Shown: one piece after another, positions 6,888-14,765 of the stretch
Numbering within the stretch: the first letter of the stretch is position 1
Layout of the letters: each line of letters opens with the position of its first letter
Source of the DNA: JBKPRX01 sp046734795
GTDB taxonomy: Bacteria > Actinomycetota > Thermoleophilia > Gaiellales > Gaiellaceae
Assembly: GCA_046734795.1 (NCBI GenBank)
Contig: JBKPRX010000071.1
Location: 1-16,425 of the forward strand
Direction: 5' to 3'
Length of the DNA: 16,425 bases
Notes under the pieces: generated by a model
What the model saw: the letters and a program-made list of their open reading frames with translations, nothing else
Told to the model about the DNA's origin: nothing
The model's database searches: none
Translations under genes and position numbers: made by a program

Positions 6888-8070
6888 TCGCTACCGACTG
6901 ACGCGACTCGAGGAGGTCTCGGGCGTCGTGGCCGGGACGGACGACGACGCACCCGAGGTGCCCGCCGAGGCGGCGCACACGCCGCGGCAGGCACTCGAGG
7001 CATGCGTGCTCGCTGCGCTCGCGCAACCACCGTGTGTCGTCAGCTTCTCCGGCGGCCGCGACTCGTCGCTCGTGCTCGCGGTCGCGACGCATGTCGCACG
7101 CCGCGAGGGGCTCCCGCCCCCGATCCCCTTCACACTGCGCTTCTTCAACGCGCCCGAGACCGAGGAGCCCGAGTGGCAGGAACGCGTCGTTCGCCATCTG
7201 GATCTCGCGGACTGGATCGTTCGTACACTCGACGACGAGCTCGACTGCGTCGGCCCGGTCGCCCAACGGGTCATGCGTCGCCACGGGCTGCTCTGGCCGC
7301 TGAACTCGCACTTCGTGCAACCGGCGGCGCAGGCGGCGTCGGGCGGAACGCTCCTGACCGGAAGCGGCGGCGACCAGGTGCTCGCGCCCTCACCCCACGT
7401 GCACGTACCGAGTGCCGGCGGACCCCGCGTTCGTGACCTCGCGCGCTGGGGATTTCGTGCCGCGCCCCAGTCGGTCCGCCGTGCTGTCGTCGCGCGACGC
7501 AACCCGGAGCCGTTGTCTCTTCCGTGGCTGCGCGAACAGGCGCGACGTGACGTGTACCGAGCGATGCACGACGACGACGCGGCCGAACCGCGGCTCGCCG
7601 CGGAGCGGACGCGCTGGGTCTGGAGGCTCCGCGCGATTCAGGTTGCGCTCCGATGCCTCAGCGCCGTCGTCGAGGACGAAGGCGCGAGGCTCGTCGACCC
7701 GATGCTCGACCGCCACTTCGTCGCTGCGCTTGCGGCGGATGCGAGATCGGGCGCGTACGCCACGCGCACGATCGCGATGCGAACGCTTGCGGGCGACTTG
7801 CTGCCGGACGACGTTTGCGCGCGGACGACCAAGGCGGTCTTCCAGCGCCCCTTCTGGAACCGCCACTCCGAAGACTTCGCGCGGCGCTTCGACGGGGCCT
7901 GCCTCGACGAGGCTCTCGTCGACGTCGACGCGCTGAAGCGCCACTGGGCCGATCCCGCCGGGCCGACTGCGCAGTCGATGACCGTGCTGCAGGCCGCGTG
8001 GCTTGCGACCGACGCCCGGTCAGCGTCCGGCCAGAGCACGGGCCAGCGCGTCGACGACACTCGCGGCTGA
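6871..8070 (+). CDS. Lasso cyclase (asparagine synthetase-like), lacking the glutaminase-like domain
   Basis: A 399-residue ATP-dependent macrolactam synthetase. The ATP-pyrophosphatase motif SGGRDSS is at 60-66 and the second nucleotide motif TGSGGDQ at 163-169. It should adenylate the Asp9 side chain of the core and let the Gly1 amine attack it. Known lasso cyclases such as McjC have an N-terminal class-II glutaminase-like domain of about 200 residues; here only some 55 residues precede the PP-loop, and no separate gene supplies the rest. GTG 6871 overlaps B2 by 17 nt but has no good Shine-Dalgarno. GTG 6928, with AGGAGG 11 nt upstream, is an alternative and would shorten the protein to 380 residues. 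The 3' end overlaps the opposing kinase-like gene by 51 nt. Confidence 0.88.
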   Translation: MSPIADRYRLTRLEEVSGVVAGTDDDAPEVPAEAAHTPRQALEACVLAALAQPPCVVSFSGGRDSSLVLAVATHVARREGLPPPIPFTLRFFNAPETEEPEWQERVVRHLDLADWIVRTLDDELDCVGPVAQRVMRRHGLLWPLNSHFVQPAAQAASGGTLLTGSGGDQVLAPSPHVHVPSAGGPRVRDLARWGFRAAPQSVRRAVVARRNPEPLSLPWLREQARRDVYRAMHDDDAAEPRLAAERTRWVWRLRAIQVALRCLSAVVEDEGARLVDPMLDRHFVAALAADARSGAYATRTIAMRTLAGDLLPDDVCARTTKAVFQRPFWNRHSEDFARRFDGACLDEALVDVDALKRHWADPAGPTAQSMTVLQAAWLATDARSASGQSTGQRVDDTRG

Positions 8071-8934
8071 CCTCCAGTCTCGCGGCCGTCGCAGCTCGAG
8101 CATCGGCAGTGCCGCGAGCGCGAGCAGTTCCGTCCCGTCGAGCGGCGGCGCCCCGAGCGTGAGGCTCGCGCCGAGCAACGGCACGCGGCGGCCCGCATCG
8201 ACGGTCGTGATCTGGAGATCGGGCTCGTCGCACCACTGCAAGGCGACCCACCCGCGAAACGGGACCGCCGGCGGGATCGCCGGGAGCGGAACGCGCCAGC
8301 GGGCGCGCGCACCGACACGGCCGAGCTCCTCGCCGATCCCGAGGTGCTCGGCTGCGTCCTCGCGCAAGTCGACGAAGCGCGGACCCGCAAAGGCGACGTC
8401 GTCCTCGATCACGAGCACGTCGTCGCAGACGACGCCGCGGCCCGTAGCGGCGAACGACGCGAGCAGCGAGCTCTTGCCCGAGCGGCGGTCTCCGAGGACG
8501 CCCCACGCGGCTCCGTCGATGACGATGCCGCCGGCGTGGAAGGCGTTCCGGCCGTTCCAGCGCGCGAAGATCGCGGCGAGGCCGCCGAGGTGCGGATGCA
8601 GAAGCTCCTCGTCGAGAAGCGGCGCCTGGACGCGAAGCGTCGCGCGCGGCGGGTCGCGCTCGAGCCGGATCCGGCCGCTGCCGACGAGGCGGATCACGGC
8701 TCCGTCGTCGCGAAGCGTCACCCGCGCGTGCGCGCGCTCGATCTCGTCTTCGTGCTCGTTCGCACGGTGCGGCCAATCGGCCTCGCGCCGGACGAGCTCG
8801 AGCAGCGGCCACTCGGGCGGGACCGGCAGGAGTCGCTCGACGCCGTCGGCGAGACCGGCGACCCGCAAGCCATACGCTCCGCGGTCCCGGCCCGTTGATG
8901 CAGACGCGTCCCGTCCGACTGACCTAGGCGACAC
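8020..8934 (-). CDS. HPr kinase-like P-loop protein, candidate lasso tailoring kinase
   Basis: Up to 304 residues. Walker A GDRRSGKS is at 148-155, preceded by FHAGGIVIDG (132-141), and followed by CDDVLVIEDD (170-179), the HprK-type second acidic motif. The N-terminal 120 residues are not recognisable. Homologues are common beside lasso genes; in paeninodin-type clusters such a kinase phosphorylates the C-terminal Ser of the precursor. Here the precursor ends Thr-Ser-Pro, so Ser is penultimate and the site would have to differ. The start is uncertain: GTG 8934 has no good Shine-Dalgarno, while a TTG about 21 codons in (before RVAGLADG) has GGAG eight nt upstream. Its tail overlaps the cyclase gene, convergent. 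Confidence 0.8.
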   Translation of the reverse strand: MSPRSVGRDASASTGRDRGAYGLRVAGLADGVERLLPVPPEWPLLELVRREADWPHRANEHEDEIERAHARVTLRDDGAVIRLVGSGRIRLERDPPRATLRVQAPLLDEELLHPHLGGLAAIFARWNGRNAFHAGGIVIDGAAWGVLGDRRSGKSSLLASFAATGRGVVCDDVLVIEDDVAFAGPRFVDLREDAAEHLGIGEELGRVGARARWRVPLPAIPPAVPFRGWVALQWCDEPDLQITTVDAGRRVPLLGASLTLGAPPLDGTELLALAALPMLELRRPRDWRSAASVVDALARALAGR

Positions 8935-9065
8935 CGGCGGATCGTAGGCTCGCGGCGACCTCTTCCCCCGCCTCGGCGCTCACTCCCGCCTCGTCCTCCC
9001 CGGACGGGGGGCTGCGGCCCAATCGGACGACCGTAGCGGCCTTCGCCGCTGCCGTCGAAACTGGA

Positions 9066-10598
9066 ATGCGGGTGGCAACGGAGGGGATCTTGGGGAAAAG
9101 CGACATCGACGAAGAGCTCCGCGAGCTCGCGGCTTCGCAACACCACGCCGCGGGCGACGCGAACATCGGGACCGCGATCCTGGGCGGCGGCCCTGCCGGG
9201 CTGACCGCTGCGCACGTCCTCGCGCTCCGCGACAAGCCGGGCACGGTCTTCGAAGCGGACGGAAGCGTCGGCGGGATCGCGAAGACGGTCGAGTTCAACG
9301 GCTATCGGTTCGACCTCGGCGGCCACCGCTTCTTCACGAAGCTGAAGCCGATCGAGCGCCTGTGGGAGTCGATGATGGGCGAGGAGATGCTCGTCCGTCC
9401 GCGCCTCTCACGCATCTACTACCAGGGCAAGTTCTTCTCGTACCCGCTCACGTCGAAGGACGTTCTCGCACGGCTCGGCGTGTGGGAGTCCTTCCTCTGC
9501 GCGCTCTCGTATCTCTGGTCGATGCCGCGACGCGGCCGTAAGGCGGAGACGTTCGAGGAATGGGTGACGGTCCGGTTCGGCAAGCGGCTCTACGAGGCCT
9601 TCTTCAAGTCGTACTCGGAAAAGGTCTGGGGCATTCCGGGCTCCGAGATCCGGTCGCAATGGGCCGCGCAGCGCATCAAGGACTTCTCGCTGATCAAGGC
9701 CGTGCTCTCGATCCTCGGCATCGCGCAGCGGAACGTCACGACGCTGATCGAGGAGTTCAAGTACCCCCGCCTGGGCCCAGGCCAGATGTGGGACGCCTTC
9801 AAAGAGAGCGTCGAGGAGCGCGGGATTCCCGTGCGCCTGAACCACCGCGCGCAGACCGTGAAGCACGACGGCGCAGGCCGCGTCGAGAGCATCGTCGTCC
9901 AGACGAACAGCCACACCGAGGAATACGCCGTCGACTCCGTGATCTCGACGATCGCGCTCAGCGACTTGATCAAGAGCCTCGACCCGCCGCCCCCGCCCGA
10001 GGTGCTCGCAGCAGCGAACCGCTTGCGCTATCGCGACTTCTGCCTCGTCGCGCTGATGACGACCGAGGAAGAGCCTTTCCCGGACAACTGGATCTACATC
10101 CACGACCCGGGAACGCGTGCGGGTCGCGTCCAGAACTTCGGCGCTTGGAGCAGCGACATGGTGCGGCCGGGAACGACGTGCCTCGGCGTCGAGTACTTCT
10201 GCTTCCAGGGCGACGACATCTGGGAGATGCCGGACACGCAGGCCGTCGAGCTCGCAAAGGAAGAGATGGCGCGCATCGGTCTCCTCGATCCGACGAAGGT
10301 GATCGACGGCGTCAAGGTTCTCGTTCCGAAGGCGTACCCGATGTACGACTCGGCCTACGAAGAGGCCGTCGCGATCATTCAGCCGTACATCGAGAGCTTC
10401 GAGAATCTCCATCCGTGCGGTCGCAACGGTCTCCATCGGTACAACAACCAGGATCACTCGATGTGGACGGCGATCCTCGCAACGCTGAACGCGGTAGACG
10501 GCGCATCGCACGACGTCTGGGACGTCAATACCGAAGCCGAATACCACGAGGAAGGTGAGATTGTCGACGCCCTCCTCGACGTCGAGCTTGTCGGCTAA
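9066..10598 (+). CDS. FAD/NAD(P)-dependent amine oxidase-fold oxidoreductase (UDP-galactopyranose mutase / HemY-like)
   Basis: A 510-residue flavoprotein. The dinucleotide motif ILGGGPAGLTAAH is at 38-50, the ribose-binding Glu at 63, and FDLGGHRFF at 82-90 is typical of the NAD_binding_8/amino-oxidase group that includes UDP-galactopyranose mutase. The C-terminal FAD-contacting segment RYNNQDHSMWTAIL also fits. Members of this COG1232-like group recur in glycan loci, where they probably act on sugar nucleotides or polyprenyl-linked sugars; the reaction here is not known. It opens a plus-strand run of five overlapping or closely spaced genes with four glycosyltransferases. ATG 9066 has only CTGGA upstream; the first 30 residues are not conserved-looking, so a later start is possible. 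Confidence 0.85.
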   Translation: MRVATEGILGKSDIDEELRELAASQHHAAGDANIGTAILGGGPAGLTAAHVLALRDKPGTVFEADGSVGGIAKTVEFNGYRFDLGGHRFFTKLKPIERLWESMMGEEMLVRPRLSRIYYQGKFFSYPLTSKDVLARLGVWESFLCALSYLWSMPRRGRKAETFEEWVTVRFGKRLYEAFFKSYSEKVWGIPGSEIRSQWAAQRIKDFSLIKAVLSILGIAQRNVTTLIEEFKYPRLGPGQMWDAFKESVEERGIPVRLNHRAQTVKHDGAGRVESIVVQTNSHTEEYAVDSVISTIALSDLIKSLDPPPPPEVLAAANRLRYRDFCLVALMTTEEEPFPDNWIYIHDPGTRAGRVQNFGAWSSDMVRPGTTCLGVEYFCFQGDDIWEMPDTQAVELAKEEMARIGLLDPTKVIDGVKVLVPKAYPMYDSAYEEAVAIIQPYIESFENLHPCGRNGLHRYNNQDHSMWTAILATLNAVDGASHDVWDVNTEAEYHEEGEIVDALLDVELVG

Positions 10599-11463
10599 CG
10601 GCAGCGATCCCACCGTCACCGTCGTCGTTGCGGCCAAGGCTCCGTCCGAGAGTCTCGAGGCGTGTCTCGCCGCGCTCGAGCCGCAGCTCGACGACCAGGT
10701 CGAAGTTCGCGTGCACGACGCAGTCGAGACCGCGCGCAATCTGAAGGAACGCTTCTCGTGGGCGACGTTCGTGGAGTCGCCCGGCGAGATCGTGCCGATC
10801 TTGTGGCGCGACGGGATCGACGCGGCGACGGGCGACGTCGTCGCGCTCACGATCGCGCAGATGGTTCCCGCGGCCGATTGGGTCGAGCGCGTCCGTGGGC
10901 TGACCGGTATCTACGGCGCGACCGCAGGTGCGATCGAGCCCGGTGCGCGTCTGCGTGCCTCTGACTGGGCGGAGTACTTCTGTCGCTACTCGCGTGACAT
11001 GACGCCTTTCGAAGCGCACGAGAGTCTCAACCTGCCGGGCGACAACGCGGCGTATCGGCGCGACGCGCTCGAGCACGTGCGCGACTCGTACCGGCATGGC
11101 TTCTGGGAGCCGTTCGTCCACCAGCGGCTCGCGCGCGACGGCGTCGTGCACTGGCAGGACCCGGCGCTCGTCGTCGAGATGACCCGCTCCGGCGGGTTCG
11201 GCGCGTTCACGGAGCAGCGGCTGAGCCACGGACGGCAATACGGTCGCGACCGCGGCGCGTCGTTCTCACGCCCACGGCTCGCGATCGGCGTGCTCGCGAC
11301 GCCGATCGTGCCCGTGCTCATGACCGTTCGGCAGCTCCGCCTCGTGTTTGCAAAACGCCGCTACCGTGGTCGTGCGATCGCCGTCCTGCCGCTGATCGTC
11401 TGGTTCAACCTCGTCTGGGCCGTCGCCGAAGGGCTCGGCTACGTGGATTGTCTCCGGAAGTGA
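10555..11463 (+). CDS. GT2-like glycosyltransferase paralog without the acidic metal motif
   Basis: A 302-residue GT-A-like protein with two C-terminal hydrophobic helices (about 240-256 and 272-292). It is clearly a paralog of the next gene: DWAEYFCRYSRDM and HGFWEPFVHQRL align with DWAAFFCEYTEHM and AGFWETWLHPHL downstream. At the place where the paralog has VIEDHCVV, this protein reads ALTIAQMVP (97-105), so the Asp/Glu residues that bind the metal and nucleotide sugar are absent. It may be inactive, regulatory or catalytically divergent. GTG 10555 overlaps the flavoprotein gene by 44 nt; a TTG at 10561 is better spaced from the AGGAAGG at 10549-10555 and may be the true start. Confidence 0.75.
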   Translation: MRLSTPSSTSSLSANGSDPTVTVVVAAKAPSESLEACLAALEPQLDDQVEVRVHDAVETARNLKERFSWATFVESPGEIVPILWRDGIDAATGDVVALTIAQMVPAADWVERVRGLTGIYGATAGAIEPGARLRASDWAEYFCRYSRDMTPFEAHESLNLPGDNAAYRRDALEHVRDSYRHGFWEPFVHQRLARDGVVHWQDPALVVEMTRSGGFGAFTEQRLSHGRQYGRDRGASFSRPRLAIGVLATPIVPVLMTVRQLRLVFAKRRYRGRAIAVLPLIVWFNLVWAVAEGLGYVDCLRK

Positions 11464-12347
11464 CCGAGCCCGAGCTCTCAGTCGTCATCGCGTCGGTCAA
11501 CGGGTTCCCGTACATCGGACGCTGCCTCGAGTCGCTGCGCGAGCACGCACCGCAGGCCGAGGTGATCGTCGCCGACTACACGAACGACGAGACGCGCCGG
11601 CGGATCCGCGAGGAGTGGCCCGAGGTGAAGCTCCTCTCGTTCGACGAGCCGAAGCCGGTACCGCTACTCCGCGCTGCAGGGACCGCGGCCGCGACCGCAC
11701 CGTACGTCGCGGTGATCGAAGACCACTGTGTCGTCCGCGAGGGCTGGGCCGACCGGATTCTCGCGGCGCATCGCGCGGGCCATCCCGTCGTCGGCGGCTC
11801 AATTCGAAACGGCGAGACCGAGCGCATCCGCGACTGGGCCGCGTTCTTCTGCGAGTACACCGAGCACATGGAGCCGGCGCCGGGCGGCGTCGTGCCGAGC
11901 CTGCCCGGTATGAACGTCTCGTACAACCGCGAGGCGATCGCCGCGATGGACGAGTACCTGCACGCCGGCTTCTGGGAGACGTGGCTCCATCCGCATCTCC
12001 AACATTCGGGCTTCGAGCTCTGGAGTGATCCCGAGATCGCGCTCGACCACGTCAAGGACTTCGGCTTCTGGTTCTTCGTCAAGCAGCGCTACCACTTCGC
12101 CCGCTCGTACGCCGGCCTGCGGAACCCGGAACTCGGCTGGAAACGCGCGGTCTACTGCGCCGGGTCGCCGTTGCTCGTGCCGCTCGTCGCCTATCGCATC
12201 ATTCGGAACGTGTACCGGCGGCGCCTGCACCTGCGTGAGCTCACGTTCGCGTCGCCGCTCATCCTCACGTACGCGGCCACGTGGGCTGTGGGCGAGGCAG
12301 TCGGGTATGCGTTCGGCGGCGGCAAGAGCCTTCTGAAGGTGCGCTAG
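11460..12347 (+). CDS. GT2 family glycosyltransferase
   Basis: A 295-residue glycosyltransferase from GTG 11460. The nucleotide-binding start ELSVVIASVNG is near residue 5, the EDH metal motif is at 87-89 in YVAVIEDHCVVREGW, and two C-terminal hydrophobic segments suggest a membrane-associated enzyme working on a lipid-linked acceptor. It should transfer one sugar onto the growing glycan; donor and linkage are unknown. GTG 11460 overlaps the stop of the paralog upstream as GTGA. A TTG at 11448 in the same frame is an alternative that adds four residues but lacks a spaced Shine-Dalgarno. Tandem duplication with the preceding gene is evident. Confidence 0.87.
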   Translation: MTEPELSVVIASVNGFPYIGRCLESLREHAPQAEVIVADYTNDETRRRIREEWPEVKLLSFDEPKPVPLLRAAGTAAATAPYVAVIEDHCVVREGWADRILAAHRAGHPVVGGSIRNGETERIRDWAAFFCEYTEHMEPAPGGVVPSLPGMNVSYNREAIAAMDEYLHAGFWETWLHPHLQHSGFELWSDPEIALDHVKDFGFWFFVKQRYHFARSYAGLRNPELGWKRAVYCAGSPLLVPLVAYRIIRNVYRRRLHLRELTFASPLILTYAATWAVGEAVGYAFGGGKSLLKVR

Positions 12348-12373
12348 CTCCGCGCAAGCGGCAAGGTCCGCAC

Positions 12374-13540
12374 ATGCGGGTTGGCATCGACGCGACGAGC
12401 TGGGCGAACCGGCGAGGCTTCGGACGCTTCGCACGGAACGTCATCGGTCGCCTCGTCGAGCTCGACGGCGAAACGACATACGTGTTCGTGGCAGACGCAG
12501 CGGCAGCCGACGGACTCGACCTGCCTGCAGGTGTCGAGCGGCGCGCGGTTCGGCTCCGGCATTCGTCGCCCGAAGGTCCGAACGCGGGCGCGAGTCGACA
12601 CCCCGTCGACCTCTTGCGACTCGGGCGAGCCGCAAGCCGAAGCGATCTCGACGCGTTCGTCTTCCCGTCCGTCTACTCGTACTTTCCCGTGCTCGGAGTG
12701 CCGACGATCCTCGGCTTGCACGACGCAACCGCGGAGACGCACCCCGAGCTCCTCTTTCCGACGCGGCGCGAGCGGATTGCATGGCGAGCGAAGCAGGCGA
12801 CGGCGCTGCGGCTCGCGAAGGGATTCTTCGCGGTCTCGGAGGCCGCGCGAACCGCCGTCGCGGGCCAGCTCGGGCTCGACGCGGAGCGGATCCCGGTGAT
12901 CGGCGAAGCGCCGGACCCGGTGTTCTCGCAGCGACCGCGGGAAGCGTCGATCGCTGCCGCGGAAGCAATCGGGCTCGCGGCCGACGAGCCGTACATCGTC
13001 TACGCCGCAGGCATCAGCCCGCACAAGAACGTCGAGACGCTGCTCGACGCGGTGCCGCAGCTTCCCCCCGCGCTGAAGCTCGTGCTCGCCGGCGACCTCG
13101 ACGGAGACCCGTACCTCTCAGCCGCTCCCGCGATCAAGGCGAAGATCGCGGAGCTCGGGATCGCGGAGCGAGTCGTGCTGCCAGGGTTCCTCTCCGACGA
13201 TGCGCTCGCCGCGCTCTACAGTCGCGCGGTGGCCGCCGTCGTGCCATCGTTGTCCGAAGGGTTCGGCTTGCCGGCCGTCGAAGCCGCCGCGTGCGGCGCC
13301 GCCGTCGTGCTGAGCGATTTGCCTGCGCATCGCGAGACGTTGGGTGGTGCGGCCCTCTTCTTCGAGCCGCGCGACGCGACCGCGCTCGCCGCGCACGTAA
13401 CGAGTCTGCACGAGAACGACGAGCTGCGCAGGTCCTCTGCGGCGGCTGCGCGAGCGGCGGCGGGCCGTCTCAACTGGGACGCTTCAGCCGAGCGTTTGCG
13501 CGAGGCGATCGTGCGAGTCGCGCGGAGGCCGCGTGACTAG
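12374..13540 (+). CDS. GT4 family glycosyltransferase
   Basis: A 388-residue GT-B glycosyltransferase. The N-terminal GID-x-T-x-W and GFGRFARNV (15-23) match the acceptor-side start of GT4 mannosyltransferase-like enzymes. The donor domain shows AAGISPHKN (211-219) and SEGFGLPAVEA (294-304), the E-x7-E nucleotide-sugar motif. The frame is open to about 12281, but ATG 12374 has AAGG seven nt upstream, begins the conserved domain and leaves a 26-nt gap after the GT2 gene. It is cytoplasmic and probably adds a hexose to the lipid-linked repeat unit. Confidence 0.9.
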   Translation: MRVGIDATSWANRRGFGRFARNVIGRLVELDGETTYVFVADAAAADGLDLPAGVERRAVRLRHSSPEGPNAGASRHPVDLLRLGRAASRSDLDAFVFPSVYSYFPVLGVPTILGLHDATAETHPELLFPTRRERIAWRAKQATALRLAKGFFAVSEAARTAVAGQLGLDAERIPVIGEAPDPVFSQRPREASIAAAEAIGLAADEPYIVYAAGISPHKNVETLLDAVPQLPPALKLVLAGDLDGDPYLSAAPAIKAKIAELGIAERVVLPGFLSDDALAALYSRAVAAVVPSLSEGFGLPAVEAAACGAAVVLSDLPAHRETLGGAALFFEPRDATALAAHVTSLHENDELRRSSAAAARAAAGRLNWDASAERLREAIVRVARRPRD

Positions 13541-14765
13541 CGAGCCGCTCTCCTTCTGCATGGTGACAACGTTCTATCCGCCGTACCACTTCGGCGGCGA
13601 TGCGTTGTACGTCTATCGCCTGACAGAAGCGCTCGCACGACGAGGCCATCGCGTCACCGTCGTCCACAACGTCGACGCGTACAGCATGCTCGGTGGCGAG
13701 CGGCACGCACCGTTGCCGCAACACGCGAACGTCACGGTTCACCCGCTGTCGAGTCGCGCGCGTCGTCTCGCGCCGTTGACGACATATCTCGCCGGCCGCC
13801 CCGGTCTCAACGCATCGGCGCTCGACGAGATCTTCGCCGAGACGCACTTCGACGTCGTCCACTTCCACAACATCTCGCTGATGGGCGGCCCCGGCGTCCT
13901 CTCCTACGGCAGTGGGATCAAGCTGTACACGACACACGAGTTCTGGCTCGTGTGTCCGATGCACGTGCTCTGGAAGTACAACCGCCGACCGTGCGAGAAG
14001 CCGGATTGCCTGCGTTGCACGCTCTCGTTTCACCGGCCGCCGCAGCTGTGGCGGTACACGGACTTGCTCGAGCGCCAGCTCGCGAACGTCGATGCCTTTC
14101 TCGCGCCGAGCCGCTTCGCCGCGCGCATGCACGCGGAGCGCGGGCTCGAGCGTGAGATCCGGCATCTGCCGCTTTTTGTTCCGGAACCTGCCGAAGACGA
14201 GACGAACGTCGATGCGCCGCGTCCGTACTTCCTCCTCGCCGGCCGGCTCGAGCGGCTGAAGGGCGTGACGAGCGTGATCGAGGCGTTCGAGCGCTACGAC
14301 GCGGCGGATCTGGTCGTCGCCGGCGACGGCACGTATGGCTCGGAGCTGCGGCAGCAAGCGGCTGCCCTTCCGAACGTGCGCTTCCTCGGACGGGTGCCGC
14401 CGGACGAGCTCGGAGGGCTCTACCGCGGCGCGGTCGCCGCGCTCGTACCGACGATCGGGTACGAGGTCTTTCCGTTCGTGAGCATCGAGGCTCTGTCGCG
14501 GGGTGTGCCGGTGATCGCGCGCGACCAAGGAGGGCAGGCGGAGGCCGTCCACGACAGCGGCGGCGGTCTCACCTACCGGACGAATACCGAGCTCGTGGCC
14601 GCGATGGAGCAGCTTCGAACCGACAGCGCGCTACGCGACGAGCTGGGCGGGCGCGGGAAGCGTGCGTACCGCGAGCTCTGGTCCGAGGACAAGCACCTCG
14701 AGCGCTACTTCGCGATCATCGAGGAGCTGAGCTCGATCCGCTCGCCCGTCTCGGCCGAGCGGTAG
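13533..14765 (+). CDS. GT4 family glycosyltransferase with a cysteine cluster
   Basis: A 410-residue GT-B enzyme. N-terminal MVTTFYPPYHFGGDALYV (10-27) is the glycine-rich acceptor-domain start; the donor domain has LLAGRLERLKG (234-244) and GYEVFPFVSIEA (309-320) with the Glu pair. Between them lie Cys141, Cys154, Cys159 and Cys162, an insertion typical of one GT4 subgroup and possibly metal-binding. GTG 13533 overlaps the preceding GT4 stop by 8 nt and follows GGAGG at a 4-nt spacing, so the two GT4 genes are coupled. Its last 61 nt overlap the opposing oxidoreductase gene. Confidence 0.9.
   Translation: MTSEPLSFCMVTTFYPPYHFGGDALYVYRLTEALARRGHRVTVVHNVDAYSMLGGERHAPLPQHANVTVHPLSSRARRLAPLTTYLAGRPGLNASALDEIFAETHFDVVHFHNISLMGGPGVLSYGSGIKLYTTHEFWLVCPMHVLWKYNRRPCEKPDCLRCTLSFHRPPQLWRYTDLLERQLANVDAFLAPSRFAARMHAERGLEREIRHLPLFVPEPAEDETNVDAPRPYFLLAGRLERLKGVTSVIEAFERYDAADLVVAGDGTYGSELRQQAAALPNVRFLGRVPPDELGGLYRGAVAALVPTIGYEVFPFVSIEALSRGVPVIARDQGGQAEAVHDSGGGLTYRTNTELVAAMEQLRTDSALRDELGGRGKRAYRELWSEDKHLERYFAIIEELSSIRSPVSAER

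Noticed and set aside
8935..9065. A second small precursor gene in the divergent gap between the kinase-like gene and the flavoprotein gene
   Set aside because: I read this gap for a Y-x2-P-x-L-x3-G leader with Thr -2 and found none; no start with a well-placed ribosome binding site was evident.
9408..10850. 480-codon minus-strand open frame
   Set aside because: It is antisense to the flavoprotein gene and has no recognisable domain; its composition is that of a high-GC shadow frame.
13470..14552. 360-codon minus-strand open frame
   Set aside because: It is antisense to the second GT4, which carries all expected motifs.
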